Virus record (IMG/VR): IMGVR_UViG_3300029309_000186
Coordinates: 1-31,958 of that record
From: a virus
Length of the DNA: 31,958 nt
Direction: 5' to 3' (one strand)
Under the pieces are notes generated by a model that saw nothing but the letters and a program-made list of their open reading frames with translations, was not told the DNA's origin and ran no database searches. Positions 8,465 through 16,323 of this stretch are shown piece after piece; position 1 is the first letter of the stretch; the number at the start of each line of letters is the position of its first letter. The translations under genes and the position numbers were made by a program.

Positions 8465-9202
8465 CTAAAATAACTTGTATTCGTTTTCTTTTATTCTTTG
8501 CTCTGCTATCTTAAAATAGTTTTCATCCATTTCAATTCCTATACCATTTCTATTCGTGTTTTGACAGGCCAGCATTGTAGAACCTGAACCCATTGTAAAA
8601 TCTAAAACCGTTTCGTTTTCGTTTGTATAGGTTTTTATAAGATACTCCATTAATGTAACAGGTTTTTGTGTTGGGTGAATTTGTTGTTGTCTACTCCAAT
8701 TTTGAGAAAATTTTAAGATACTCTTTGGAAATCTCTCTCCGTTATTTTTGCTTTCTTTCTTTACATAAGAACCTAAAACATTTTCTTTCATATCCCTTCC
8801 GTTGTATTTGGTTTTGTTGTAAGGCTTATCTATATATTTTTGAGGGTTATATGTTGGTTGTTTTTTATAAAACAAACTTATATTTTCGTGTTGTTTTAAA
8901 GGCATCCTATTAGCGTTTAAAAATCCTGCTGATCTTTTTTTATTCCAAATTAAATCATACCTGTAATTTTTTATATTACTCATTCTTAAGGCACTGCTAA
9001 ATGGCTCAGAACCAAATAAAACTATTGCACCATTTGGCTTAATGATTCTGTTTAGTTGTTCCCACATAGGCTCAAAAGGTATAACACTGTCCCACTTGCA
9101 AGCTGTCGTGCCATAAGGTGGGTCTGTTATAATAGCGTCAATAGAACCTGTTTTTATTGACTTCATTACCTCTAAACATTCTCCTTTTCTTAAATTAATC
9201 AT
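8465..9202 (-). CDS. DNA adenine N6-methyltransferase, N6_N4_Mtase family (245 aa)
   Basis: This is an S-adenosylmethionine-dependent DNA methyltransferase. Catalytic motif IV DPPY is at residues 27-30, and the AdoMet-binding motif I (DFTMGSGSTMLAC) lies near residue 200, with the target-recognition region between them. That is the beta-class order of Pfam N6_N4_Mtase. HPTQKP before motif I is also typical. It overlaps the terminase large subunit by ATGA. No restriction endonuclease is adjacent, so this is an orphan enzyme that probably protects phage DNA from host restriction or marks DNA around packaging. Target sequence cannot be read from the protein. Confidence 0.88.
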   Translation of the reverse strand: MINLRKGECLEVMKSIKTGSIDAIITDPPYGTTACKWDSVIPFEPMWEQLNRIIKPNGAIVLFGSEPFSSALRMSNIKNYRYDLIWNKKRSAGFLNANRMPLKQHENISLFYKKQPTYNPQKYIDKPYNKTKYNGRDMKENVLGSYVKKESKNNGERFPKSILKFSQNWSRQQQIHPTQKPVTLMEYLIKTYTNENETVLDFTMGSGSTMLACQNTNRNGIGIEMDENYFKIAEQRIKENEYKLF

Positions 9203-10362
9203 AATATACTGTAACTCCCATAGTTCTTATTCATACCCAAAGTTTCCATTTCGTGATAACGCACCGCATCAATTGCGTGGTTAAAATTGTCTATCGGTTT
9301 GTTTAGTCGTTTACCTGTTTTGTCTGTGTCCCAACAGTAGCTTCTCAACTCTTTAATCAAGTTTGTGCTTTGTGATGTTACTAAATAGTCTTCACGTTGC
9401 ATTACATCTATTCCGTAGTTTATAGAATCTTTGCCTTTTGTTACACCTTTGATTGTGATTCCAGCTAATTGAATTGTGCGAATACTTTTGGGTTCGGCAC
9501 TATCTGCATATACAGGTACGTTTTTAGGAAGTAGTTTTGCTATGTCGCTATTTAGTAAACCTGTTTGGTATGTTACTTCGTTTAGTATTCGTGTTTCGTT
9601 AAGTTTGTAAACTTCGATTATAGAAGTAGGATCATTCGTATACCCAAAATCAAGCCCTATGCCGATTAATCTTGCTTCGGTTGGTATTGTGTCTATTTGC
9701 TTCCAATTACTAAAAACGATGCCCTCGAGTTTTCCCATAACACCGTTCACATAAACATCGACCCAGTTTTTCCAATAATTAGACGTTTCGGCTTTCTTTA
9801 TGTTCTTCTCTATTTGGCTTATAATACCCTGATCAAGTGCTTCGTTATCTTTGTATGTTAAGATAATTTTCTCGGCGTCTTCTTGTCCTTCAAGTTCTGT
9901 TTGCACCCAAAATTCTGCCGTTGGGTTGTAGTCTAAAAATACTTCGTCTTTTGTTCTAATTGACATTTCGTTAAAACTTTCAAAACTTATATTATTACAC
10001 TCGTTTATGTACAGAATGTTTCTACGACCACCACGAAGCTTACTAGCGTCTACATCAGCACTAAAAAATTCTATAAAGCTACCGTTTGAAAATTCGTATT
10101 TTAAAAGACTTTTGTTATAGCGTTCATCTACAAACCTATTAATAGACTTCATAATCTTTAAGAAGTCACGCAAAGCACCTCTACGAAGAACTGGTATTGA
10201 TTCTGCTACTACGCTTATTTCTGTGTTTGGTGTTTTAGCAGCACGATCTATTAAGATAGGAATTATGCCGTAGGTTTTTCCAGCTGATGTTCCACCTTGT
10301 ACAATCTTGATTCGTTTTTTTAAAGCAAGTATTTTATTTATCGCCGTTGTTCTTTGAAACAT
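9199..10362 (-). CDS. terL: Terminase large subunit (387 aa)
   Basis: This is the DNA-packaging motor ATPase and nuclease. Walker A GGTSAGKT is at residues 23-30 and the Walker B/catalytic strand ILYINECN ends with the Glu near 121. The coupling-type stretch FLDYNPTAEFW follows. The C-terminal RuvC-like nuclease shows acidic residues in GIGLDFGYTNDP (about 245), VYADSAEPKS (about 290) and NHAIDAVRYHEM (about 370). I chose the ATG of MFQRTTAINK, 29 nt inside the small subunit gene; the upstream in-frame alternative begins with TTG. It is short for a terminase but complete. It is coupled to the methyltransferase downstream. Confidence 0.93.
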   Translation of the reverse strand: MFQRTTAINKILALKKRIKIVQGGTSAGKTYGIIPILIDRAAKTPNTEISVVAESIPVLRRGALRDFLKIMKSINRFVDERYNKSLLKYEFSNGSFIEFFSADVDASKLRGGRRNILYINECNNISFESFNEMSIRTKDEVFLDYNPTAEFWVQTELEGQEDAEKIILTYKDNEALDQGIISQIEKNIKKAETSNYWKNWVDVYVNGVMGKLEGIVFSNWKQIDTIPTEARLIGIGLDFGYTNDPTSIIEVYKLNETRILNEVTYQTGLLNSDIAKLLPKNVPVYADSAEPKSIRTIQLAGITIKGVTKGKDSINYGIDVMQREDYLVTSQSTNLIKELRSYCWDTDKTGKRLNKPIDNFNHAIDAVRYHEMETLGMNKNYGSYSIL

Positions 10363-10753
10363 CTGGAAATAGTGGTTGCTCAATATTAGTTTGTTCTATC
10401 TGCTCTTTTAGTGCGTTTAAACGTGCAGTAATGCTTGGATTGTATTGCCCTACCATACCGCCTTTTATTTGATCGTCTCGTATTTCTTTGCGTATGCGTG
10501 TAGAGATAGTACAAAAATCTTCGTAAGCTTTGTTAGTATTCTCTAAATAATGCTTTGCCGTGAAGTTATATTTATCGTGACAGAAGATTTCAAACCCTTC
10601 TATTGTGAAAGGTACTTCTAATGGTTCTCCTACCATATCGCCTGTTCTTTGGTTAAGATGATATTTGAATCTTGGGTTCGTTTTTGTGTAGCTTTTATAC
10701 TCTTTGAATATTTCTTCTAATTGTTTTGGGTCTTTAATTTTTTTTGGTCTCAT
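10334..10753 (-). CDS. terS: Terminase small subunit (139 aa)
   Basis: This 139-residue protein lies immediately upstream of terL and overlaps it by 29 nt. It begins MRPKKIKDPKQLEEIFKEYK and contains an N-terminal helical DNA-binding-type region (FTIEGFEIFCHDKYNFT) and a helical oligomerisation region (NTNKAYEDFCTISTRIRKEI). The segment GGMVGQYNPSITARLNAL matches the pattern common in small terminases of Bacteroidetes phages. It would recognise the packaging site and hand DNA to terL. Assignment is strong by motif and position together. Confidence 0.82.
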   Translation of the reverse strand: MRPKKIKDPKQLEEIFKEYKSYTKTNPRFKYHLNQRTGDMVGEPLEVPFTIEGFEIFCHDKYNFTAKHYLENTNKAYEDFCTISTRIRKEIRDDQIKGGMVGQYNPSITARLNALKEQIEQTNIEQPLFPDVSKNNGDK

Positions 10754-10754
10754 A

Positions 10755-11156
10755 TCAGTTTTCGTATGTTAAATAAACTTTACGCATTTTCTCTATAATT
10801 TCACGAATACAACTTGCACAGCTTGTCGGGTTTTGCTTCACGTTAAATATTCTATTGTATATTTTTAGAAGTGCTTGTTGTTCTGTTGGCTTTATTTGGT
10901 TTCTTTCTATGCTAAACCATTCGTGTAACCAATTGTATTCGTCTTCTTGTAGGCACTCTGGTTTCCGTGATCTACGAAACATTTCGTTTAAGATTTTTTT
11001 TCGATTTTCACACCCGCAATCTTCGCCAAGTACAAACTTTGCAACTGCTGCTACTCCTGTTTTTTCTAATACGGTTTCTACTATGTCGCCTACTCCTTTA
11101 GGTTCTTTCTTTTTAGTAGTTCGTTTTTTTCTTGTTTTCTTTTTTTGTTCACTCAT
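10755..11156 (-). CDS. Basic Cys-containing protein before terminase (133 aa)
   Basis: The first 20 residues are nearly all Lys/Arg/Thr, suggesting nucleic acid binding. A helical body follows, with cysteines at 47 and 49 (CGC), 68, and 113 and 116 (CASC), which could together bind one metal ion. It overlaps the sigma-like gene by ATGA and ends 1 nt before the terminase small subunit. I do not recognise the family. A role in packaging or in late transcription control with the neighbouring sigma-like protein is possible but unproven. Confidence 0.65.
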   Translation of the reverse strand: MSEQKKKTRKKRTTKKKEPKGVGDIVETVLEKTGVAAVAKFVLGEDCGCENRKKILNEMFRRSRKPECLQEDEYNWLHEWFSIERNQIKPTEQQALLKIYNRIFNVKQNPTSCASCIREIIEKMRKVYLTYEN

Positions 11157-11686
11157 ATTTTTTCGTAATCTTCGTTAATATAATCTTCGTAATCTTCTGC
11201 TATGTTTTCTTTTATTCTTTCTTTACAATACTTAATCGTATAAAATATTGTGCTTGTACCTATTCGTGTTTGCTTACTTAACTCACGCATTGATATTTTG
11301 TCGTTTCGATAAATATTAAATATGCGTTGATCAAACCAATGCCAAGTGCTTACTTCGGCTTGTATTCTTGCTTCTAACAACATTTCGCCTTGTTGCTTTT
11401 CTATGTAGTCGTATTCTACCCCTAAGTTTCTACATTCGTTTATGTCTACTTTTTGGTGTTTCTTTCTTTGTTTTGTTAAGTCACAAAATATATTCCTTAA
11501 TGTGAAATGTATGTATGCTCGGTTTACTGTTCCGTCTTTTCGTAAGATTTTTGAAACGTCTGCGTACTTTTCTAATCGTAAATACATTTCTTGAACTATG
11601 TCTTCTGCGTAAAGTTCTTCGCCATAACTTTGAACTATTCTTACATAGTCATCGTGAAACTTAGCAACTTTTTTAAGCCAATTCAT
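11153..11686 (-). CDS. Sigma-70-like transcription factor (177 aa)
   Basis: Residues 26-38 (YAEDIVQEMYLRL) resemble sigma region 2, where a helix contacts core RNA polymerase. Residues 60-72 (HFTLRNIFCDLTK) extend it. Residues about 130-160 (SMRELSKQTRIGTSTIFYTI) form a helix-turn-helix like region 4. The protein is the length of a small ECF-type or phage sigma factor. It is the first gene of the operon that leads into terminase and tail genes, behind its own promoter at 11702. It may direct late transcription, by analogy with other phage sigma factors; no specific target promoter is known. Confidence 0.7.
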   Translation of the reverse strand: MNWLKKVAKFHDDYVRIVQSYGEELYAEDIVQEMYLRLEKYADVSKILRKDGTVNRAYIHFTLRNIFCDLTKQRKKHQKVDINECRNLGVEYDYIEKQQGEMLLEARIQAEVSTWHWFDQRIFNIYRNDKISMRELSKQTRIGTSTIFYTIKYCKERIKENIAEDYEDYINEDYEKI

Positions 11687-11701
11687 TGGTTAGTATCTAA
11701 A

Positions 11702-11709
11702 CAAAAGTA
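11702..11709 (-). promoter_or_regulatory. Promoter -7 box for the sigma-terminase-tail operon
   Basis: The minus strand reads TACTTTTG, matching the Bacteroidetes -7 consensus TAnnTTTG, 15 nt before the ATG of the sigma-like gene. It lies just downstream of a terminator. A -33 TTTG at the usual spacing was not obvious. Confidence 0.5.
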
Positions 11710-11759
11710 ATGATTATTTTCTAATAATGTATAGACGAACTTTTAAACAAATAGTTGTT

Positions 11760-11789
11760 AATAAGAAAAGCACCCATCGCTGAGTGCTT
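11760..11789 (-). terminator. Rho-independent terminator after the recombination operon
   Basis: On the minus strand AAGCACTC pairs with GGGTGCTT (one G-U pair) around a 6-nt loop, followed by TTCTTATT. It lies about 50 nt after the stop of the DUF736-like gene and before the promoter at 11702, so it separates two transcription units. Confidence 0.75.
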
Positions 11790-11837
11790 CGCCTTAAAAA
11801 AAATTAACCTAATTAAAAATCAAAACAAATATAATAA

Positions 11838-12080
11838 TTAAAATGGTAATTCGTCTTTTTCGTCTTTTGGTTTGTGTCCATAACCAGCTTCTACTTCTGC
11901 TTGATACGGTTCTGAAAACTTAACGCTAAAATACTTCTTGCCGTTTTTAGATTCGTTTAGCCATAGTGCTACTTCTTTTTCTTTGCCGTCTACCATTGCT
12001 TTGCCTTTGTAATCTGGTTGCGTTTCTTTTTCTTTGTAATCGTTTTTAAAGATCGCACCTGTGTTGTCTTTCTGTTCCAT
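11838..12080 (-). CDS. DUF736-like small protein, possible ssDNA-binding (80 aa)
   Basis: The sequence NTGAIFKNDYKE, PDYKGKAMVDGKE and LWLNESKNGKKYFSVKF follows the pattern of DUF736-type proteins. It has alternating strands and an acidic end (KPKDEKDELPF) reminiscent of the acidic tails of single-stranded-DNA-binding proteins. It is the last gene of the recombination operon with ERF and a nuclease, which makes a ssDNA-related role attractive, but that is inference. Its ATG directly abuts the stop of the 44-aa ORF. An A/T-rich tract and terminator follow. Confidence 0.65.
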   Translation of the reverse strand: MEQKDNTGAIFKNDYKEKETQPDYKGKAMVDGKEKEVALWLNESKNGKKYFSVKFSEPYQAEVEAGYGHKPKDEKDELPF

Positions 12081-12215
12081 TTATTTGTTATTTATTGTTT
12101 CACTTAAAATATAGGCGCTTAACGTCTTTCGTTCTCGCCTTGCTTTTTCTTTTAAAAGCTTTTTTTCTTCTTGTGTTACTCTTATTGTAACGATGTCATT
12201 CTTTCGTGTTTTCAT
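12081..12215 (-). CDS. Ribbon-helix-helix-like peptide (44 aa)
   Basis: This short ORF begins MKTRKNDIVTIRVTQEEKKL and continues with KARRERKTLSAYI. A strand with alternating basic/hydrophobic residues (IVTIRVT) followed by two helices is the layout of ribbon-helix-helix DNA-binding proteins such as CopG/MobC relatives. It is packed between the methyltransferase stop (1 nt gap) and the DUF736-like start (0 nt gap), which supports a real gene. It could be a small repressor of this operon. Confidence 0.65.
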   Translation of the reverse strand: MKTRKNDIVTIRVTQEEKKLLKEKARRERKTLSAYILSETINNK

Positions 12216-12216
12216 A

Positions 12217-12858
12217 TTAAAATAATCTTTGTTGTGAAATATGGTCTTTAATTCTTTTTATTGAAGCTTCATAATATTCTTTGTCCAGTTCACACGCAGT
12301 TAATTCAAAACCTCTTTCGTGACAAGCTAAAGCAATAGAGCCACTACCAAAATGTGTATCTAATATTTTATCGTTTTGTTTTGCGTAATTGTCAAGAATC
12401 CAATTATATAACTGTCTTGGCTTTTGCGTTGGGTGTATGCCTGTCTCTTTGTTTTTCATATCTTGTTGCAACATACCATTCCAACGCCACTTAAACTTTC
12501 TCGTAACGTCTGAAAAAGAATGATAAGCTAATTCACAATCTGAATAAACACCTGTATTGTCTTTATCCCAAACTATTCGACCTCTACCAAAAATTTTATT
12601 ATAATGATTAACACCCCAAATAATTTGATTTTTAGATACTCTTTTTAATTCATTCCAATAACTTTCTTTTGGTGCGCCATTTAGTAAATGTAAATTGTAG
12701 TTTTTATTCACTTTAGCGGCTTTACGATTTGCTGTTATTTTAAAGGTATCTTGGTAAGGTGGGTCTACTATTGCTAAATCAAAGTAGTTATCTTCATATC
12801 TTGACATCAAAGCCATATTATCTTCGTTGGTTATTTGTATTTTATCGGTTACTTTCAA
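12217..12858 (-). CDS. DNA adenine methyltransferase, second orphan (213 aa, TTG start)
   Basis: Motif IV DPPY is at residues 32-35 (LAIVDPPYQDTF). The AdoMet-binding motif appears late in the protein as THFGSGSIALAC, preceded by HPTQKP, so the domain order is that of beta-class N6_N4_Mtases. The short N-terminus (IQITNEDNMALMSRYEDNYFD) matches the usual lead-in. The only start that keeps it is TTG, which overlaps the nuclease stop as TTGA. An ATG 14 codons in would cut the conserved strand. It differs clearly from the 245-aa enzyme at 8465, so the two probably have different targets. Confidence 0.85.
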   Translation of the reverse strand: MKVTDKIQITNEDNMALMSRYEDNYFDLAIVDPPYQDTFKITANRKAAKVNKNYNLHLLNGAPKESYWNELKRVSKNQIIWGVNHYNKIFGRGRIVWDKDNTGVYSDCELAYHSFSDVTRKFKWRWNGMLQQDMKNKETGIHPTQKPRQLYNWILDNYAKQNDKILDTHFGSGSIALACHERGFELTACELDKEYYEASIKRIKDHISQQRLF

Positions 12859-13523
12859 GATATTAAAGTATTATAGTATTCCCTACATTCTTCTATGCGT
12901 TTGTAGATTGCTTGTATTACTTCCTCGTCGTAGTTTACTTCAAACGTCTTTATTCGTTTTTCTGTAGGTATGTGATCAAAGTTGTGTTTGCTTTCTACTT
13001 CTTGACGTAGTTCTTCGCTTTCATCAATTAAATGATTTTTCCAATGTTCTCGCCTTACTTCGTCTTCTACTATTTCACTTGGTGTGTTTGTTAAGCAATA
13101 CACAAGTAAGCTTTTAGTCTTGCCAGTTAAAGCCATATATCCCATTAGTTGATAGTAATAATCTTTGGTTGGTATTTCTTCAGCAAAGAATGGGAATGTA
13201 GTACCATCGTAACTGCTTTTGATATCTAAAAGTATATCGTTCGTGTTTACGTCTGGTGTTCCTGTCAAGTAATCGTTACTTAACTTTTCTTCGTTTTTGT
13301 GTATAAAACCACAATCTAAAACTTGTTGCGCAAGTTCTATTGATTCGTTTTCTACAATATTGCCTTTGTCGGTGTAACGGCTTGAAAACTCTTTCTTAAT
13401 GCCGTACATTTCTTCTATTGCTAACTCTTGTAAATACGCCTTGCAAGTCTTACTCAATACTTCAGACTTGCTTCTTGCGTTGGTCATTATTTTACCAATG
13501 GCACTACATCTTATTTTTAACAT
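12855..13523 (-). CDS. PD-(D/E)XK exonuclease, YqaJ/RecE-like (222 aa)
   Basis: A recombination nuclease is indicated by the spaced motif: an acidic helix near residues 58-60 (NIVENES), GTPDV with Asp91, LLDIKSS with Asp100 and Lys102, and the YYYQLMGYM helix with Gln125. This is the D-(D/E)xK-plus-QxxxY arrangement of lambda-exonuclease/YqaJ-type enzymes. It overlaps the ERF gene by 7 nt. An exonuclease next to a single-strand annealing protein forms a two-part recombination system that resects ends and anneals the resulting 3' strands, used in phage replication and concatemer formation. Confidence 0.8.
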   Translation of the reverse strand: MLKIRCSAIGKIMTNARSKSEVLSKTCKAYLQELAIEEMYGIKKEFSSRYTDKGNIVENESIELAQQVLDCGFIHKNEEKLSNDYLTGTPDVNTNDILLDIKSSYDGTTFPFFAEEIPTKDYYYQLMGYMALTGKTKSLLVYCLTNTPSEIVEDEVRREHWKNHLIDESEELRQEVESKHNFDHIPTEKRIKTFEVNYDEEVIQAIYKRIEECREYYNTLIS

Positions 13524-14053
13524 ATCCTAAGTGCTTTAAGTTGTAAGTCGCTTAGTTCGTATTGGTTTTTTAGTTGTTCTTTAGTGTATGTGCCTTCTTG
13601 TACTGCTTTTAATGCGCTTTCGAATCTTGCTTTAGTTAAAGTTTTCTTCGTGTTTTTCTCCTTGCCGTGTGTGTTAGTACTATCGGCATCTTTCGTATCG
13701 TCAATTAAAAACAAACCGTTTAGTGCGTACTTTCTTGCATAGCTTGACGAGCTACCAAAGCTTTGTGCTATGTCCATACCTTTACGGTTTGGATCAATAC
13801 CAGCTTGTGCTTTTACTGCTTGTACTTTGTTGCCATCGGTTATTACTGCCGTAGATTCAACGTACATATATCCAGCTGCTTCTTTTACTTCATCTGTTAA
13901 GTTCAATACTAAACCGTTTAGTAACGGCTTTACGGCTTCCATAATATCCTCACAGCTTCTGTACTTGTAATTACCAAACTTGTTAAATTGATTCTTTGGT
14001 GCTTTTAGTTCTTGCTGGATAGCACCTAATCTTTCGATTAATGTATTCTTCAT
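13517..14053 (-). CDS. erf: ERF-family single-strand annealing protein (178 aa)
   Basis: The residues FGNYKYRSCEDI (26-37) and SSSSYARKYAL (101-111) are the two best-known ERF-family signatures, and GIDPNRKGMDIAQSFG lies between them. The C-terminal third (about 120-178) is a charged linker plus a short helical piece. ERF proteins anneal complementary single strands in phage recombination. It begins the operon behind promoter 14077 and is followed by its nuclease partner. Length is in the normal range. Confidence 0.88.
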   Translation of the reverse strand: MKNTLIERLGAIQQELKAPKNQFNKFGNYKYRSCEDIMEAVKPLLNGLVLNLTDEVKEAAGYMYVESTAVITDGNKVQAVKAQAGIDPNRKGMDIAQSFGSSSSYARKYALNGLFLIDDTKDADSTNTHGKEKNTKKTLTKARFESALKAVQEGTYTKEQLKNQYELSDLQLKALRIC

Positions 14054-14076
14054 AATGTATTTTTTAAATGTATATA

Positions 14077-14084
14077 CAAATATA
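14077..14084 (-). promoter_or_regulatory. Promoter -7 box for the recombination operon
   Basis: The minus strand reads TATATTTG, 23 nt before the ERF start, in the gap after ninG. It is preceded by AAAAGTAGTATA, a 12-mer also found near the early promoter at 18484. A TTG lies 12 bases upstream, closer than the usual -33 spacing. Confidence 0.6.
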
Positions 14085-14609
14085 CTACTTTTTATTCAAT
14101 AACTTCTTTTTTTGTTTATACAATTCTATTATTTCTTTTAGTTCCTCTCTTGTGTACTTTCTGATCTTGTGTGCTTCTTCGTGTAATTTTATTAGTTCAT
14201 CGCCACCTATTCGTTTTTCTATACCTATTTGGTAGTTTAGTAGGTTTCCGTGTTTGTGTTGGTTACAGGCAACGCATTGACCGTGAACATTATTCTCGTT
14301 GTAAGTTACGTTCTTGTGGCTTGTACTAAAGTAGTGTCCAGCATCATACTTTGCACCTAATGGTTTATCACAACTTACACATAGTTTATGTTTGTCACGT
14401 TCTCTTATGTATGCGTTGAAGTATCTTTGTGCTTTTTTAGTTAAGCTTTGCACCGTTTCTAATTCGTCTTTTAGTCGTTTCTTTTCTTTCTTCCAATTCT
14501 TTACTTTTGCCGATTCGACCCAAACACGAACACACTCACTTTTAAAGCAGTATTTTTGGTTAAAGTGTTTGGCTTCAAACTTTTCTTTGCAATGTTTACA
14601 TCGTGGCAT
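14085..14609 (-). CDS. ninG: NinG/Rap-like recombination protein (174 aa)
   Basis: An N-terminal zinc ribbon uses Cys4, Cys7, Cys21 and Cys26 (PRCKHCKEKF...YCFKSEC). A C-terminal HNH-like half has Cys77, Cys80, AGHYFSTSHKN with His92, and CVACNQHKHGN with Cys112 and Cys115. The middle KAQRYFNAYIRERD is a family hallmark. NinG (Rap) proteins of lambdoid phages help resolve recombination intermediates. The start overlaps the upstream coiled-coil gene as TAATG. It closes the replication operon, just before the ERF promoter. Confidence 0.88.
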   Translation of the reverse strand: MPRCKHCKEKFEAKHFNQKYCFKSECVRVWVESAKVKNWKKEKKRLKDELETVQSLTKKAQRYFNAYIRERDKHKLCVSCDKPLGAKYDAGHYFSTSHKNVTYNENNVHGQCVACNQHKHGNLLNYQIGIEKRIGGDELIKLHEEAHKIRKYTREELKEIIELYKQKKKLLNKK

Positions 14610-14902
14610 TAAATACCTTCTTTTAAGTTTTCTACTAAAATATTTAGTTTATCTATTTCGTGTTTCTGTTCGCTTATTTGCATCTGTAAACGTAGATTCG
14701 TTTTGCACTCTAAAATAAATTCTTCTTCTAACTGTATAAACACGGATTGAAATTCTGATACATCTTCTAAACTTTCAACCATCGAATCTATTAAATCGTG
14801 TCGTTCTGGATGCGTCTTTTGTAATTCTTCAATACTACTTGTAAACTTAATAATTGTAGTTTGTAGGTTTATCTTTGCTTTTAGTATATCTAAACTTTCC
14901 AT
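14609..14902 (-). CDS. Small coiled-coil protein (97 aa)
   Basis: This is a fully helical, Glu/Leu-rich protein with heptad-like spacing (KINLQTTIIKFTSSIEELQ, then FIQLEEEFILECKTNLRLQ). It lies between the RecA-fold ATPase (stop directly abutting its ATG) and ninG (TAATG overlap). No family recognised. Replication-module position suggests an accessory role, for example an ATPase adaptor, which is inference. Confidence 0.6.
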   Translation of the reverse strand: MESLDILKAKINLQTTIIKFTSSIEELQKTHPERHDLIDSMVESLEDVSEFQSVFIQLEEEFILECKTNLRLQMQISEQKHEIDKLNILVENLKEGI

Positions 14903-15757
14903 CTATCTTAATTTTTCTAAAGGGTTTACACCATACAATTCAAAACCTAAACCACTATTAAAATCGCAAAAAATATAGTCTTCCAAAAGTGTTTGTTCAC
15001 CACCTGTATCACGGTCTTTAATTTTGTCGATGCTTACTAAAGTAACGTATTTCATTGTTTCGTGTTTTACTAATCTGTGAATCGTAATAAAATCGTCACA
15101 CCTATTTAAGAAACTTTTACCACCTTCAACGTAAGCTGCCATAGGTGGTTTTAAATGTCCATCCCACATATGACCTTTAGGAAACAAGTTACCTTGCCTA
15201 CCGCTTTCACTTGTTGGATGGGTACTAATATAAATCGTTTTTCCTGTTTCGTTTACAAATTGTCTTGCCATATTTAAAAACTTGTAGTTGCCTTCATAGC
15301 CATACTCACGACTTAAACCTGTAAACGGATCAATTAAACAACAATCTGCATCCGTGTTTTTAAACGCTTCTAAAAGTTCTTCTGGTGTGTATAGTCTTGA
15401 ATTATCTACAAAGTCAAAGTATTGTTCTAGGTGTGTTGAGTAACTTCGTATTTGTGAATCGTGTAATTTTTTAAAAGGTACTCCTGTGTACATCTGAATC
15501 ATATCACGCATTATTTGACCGTACTGATTCTCTCCAGCCCATAAACAAAACTTTAAATCGTGTTTAAGTGCAAGTGTTAAAAAGTACCAAAACACGAAAT
15601 AAGATTTTCCAACATTATCGTGTCCTAAAATTATATTAAGTTGTTTAGGTTTAAATACTATATGTTCATCTAACTTACAACCAATCGGCAAACCTTGTTT
15701 TATTCTTCCGTGTTTATAATCTAATAAATATTTAGTGTGAATTCCTTTACTTAACAT
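14903..15757 (-). CDS. RecA/RepA-fold ATPase, candidate replicative helicase (284 aa)
   Basis: Walker A is GHDNVGKS at residues 45-52 and Walker B ends at Asp143 in CCLIDPFTGLS. A sensor-like IYISTHPTSE follows near 175 and a basic C-terminal part near 210-250. The fold is that of RepA/DnaB-type hexameric NTPases that unwind or remodel DNA. There is no separate N-terminal domain, so it may be a RepA-like helicase or a helicase loader. It overlaps the initiator-like gene by 11 nt. A DNA polymerase is absent from the window, so replication likely uses host polymerase. Confidence 0.75.
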   Translation of the reverse strand: MLSKGIHTKYLLDYKHGRIKQGLPIGCKLDEHIVFKPKQLNIILGHDNVGKSYFVFWYFLTLALKHDLKFCLWAGENQYGQIMRDMIQMYTGVPFKKLHDSQIRSYSTHLEQYFDFVDNSRLYTPEELLEAFKNTDADCCLIDPFTGLSREYGYEGNYKFLNMARQFVNETGKTIYISTHPTSESGRQGNLFPKGHMWDGHLKPPMAAYVEGGKSFLNRCDDFITIHRLVKHETMKYVTLVSIDKIKDRDTGGEQTLLEDYIFCDFNSGLGFELYGVNPLEKLR

Positions 15758-16313
15758 AACCGTGCTTCTTTGCTTGTGCTAACAATTTATCTTCTAACTT
15801 CTTTGGTTCTTTCTTTAACCAATTCTTACAAGTCAAATATAACGATTTGTATTTGTTGTTGTTTTTAAAGTTTTCTATGCTATCTAAACACGAATCAATT
15901 ACACTTTTATCGTATTCAGCTTCTAATTTATTAAACTGTTCTACACTCATAGACAAATGACCGAAGCTTCTATATATATCATTTACATTTACATTAACAT
16001 TATCGGTTATTTTTGTTATAGGTTTATAACAGGTGTTATCGTTGTTATCTTTTTTCCATCGTTTTTTCATACCTTTTTTACCAGCATCACTTTTCTTTTT
16101 TCTTATTTCTTCATATTTACGCAGATCACGTTTTAAGTTTTGTTTAATTGGTTCAAAACATACTTCTGTTAGTATGTCATCGGTTTGTGGGTTTAAGTCG
16201 TTTACATACTCTAAAACGTGTTTAAACAGCTTTCCAGCTTGTTCATCATTTAACTTTTGTACGGTGTGTATTAAATCACAATACAATAAAAAACTTTTCT
16301 TGTTTTCTGCCAT
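15747..16313 (-). CDS. DUF6291-type replication initiator-like protein (188 aa)
   Basis: Residues 1 to about 85 (SFLLYCDLIHTVQKLNDEQA, then RDLRKYEEIRKKKSDAGKKG) match the DUF6291 pattern found in phages and prophages. The linker (about 95-115) contains the repetitive NVNVND. The C-terminal SLYLTCKNWLKKE helix resembles the end of DnaD/O-like initiators. It is the first gene of the replication operon, behind an attenuator-like leader, and is followed by the ATPase. The initiator role is inferred from layout. Confidence 0.65.
   Translation of the reverse strand: MAENKKSFLLYCDLIHTVQKLNDEQAGKLFKHVLEYVNDLNPQTDDILTEVCFEPIKQNLKRDLRKYEEIRKKKSDAGKKGMKKRWKKDNNDNTCYKPITKITDNVNVNVNDIYRSFGHLSMSVEQFNKLEAEYDKSVIDSCLDSIENFKNNNKYKSLYLTCKNWLKKEPKKLEDKLLAQAKKHGYVK
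16000..16050. other. Candidate replication origin with GTTAT repeats
   Basis: Inside the linker of the initiator-like gene the plus strand has four GTTAT repeats, at 16006, 16015, 16035 and 16044. They form two pairs each spaced 9 bases apart, next to an AT-rich tract (15971-16000). Lambdoid O genes carry their origin in a similar place. No DnaA box of the usual sequence is present. Confidence 0.25.
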
Positions 16314-16323
16314 AAATTAAGGT

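Noticed and set aside
11826-11833. TATATTTG on the minus strand after the DUF736-like gene
   Set aside because: It matches the -7 box, but it lies just upstream of a strong terminator with no gene between, so a promoter role is unlikely.
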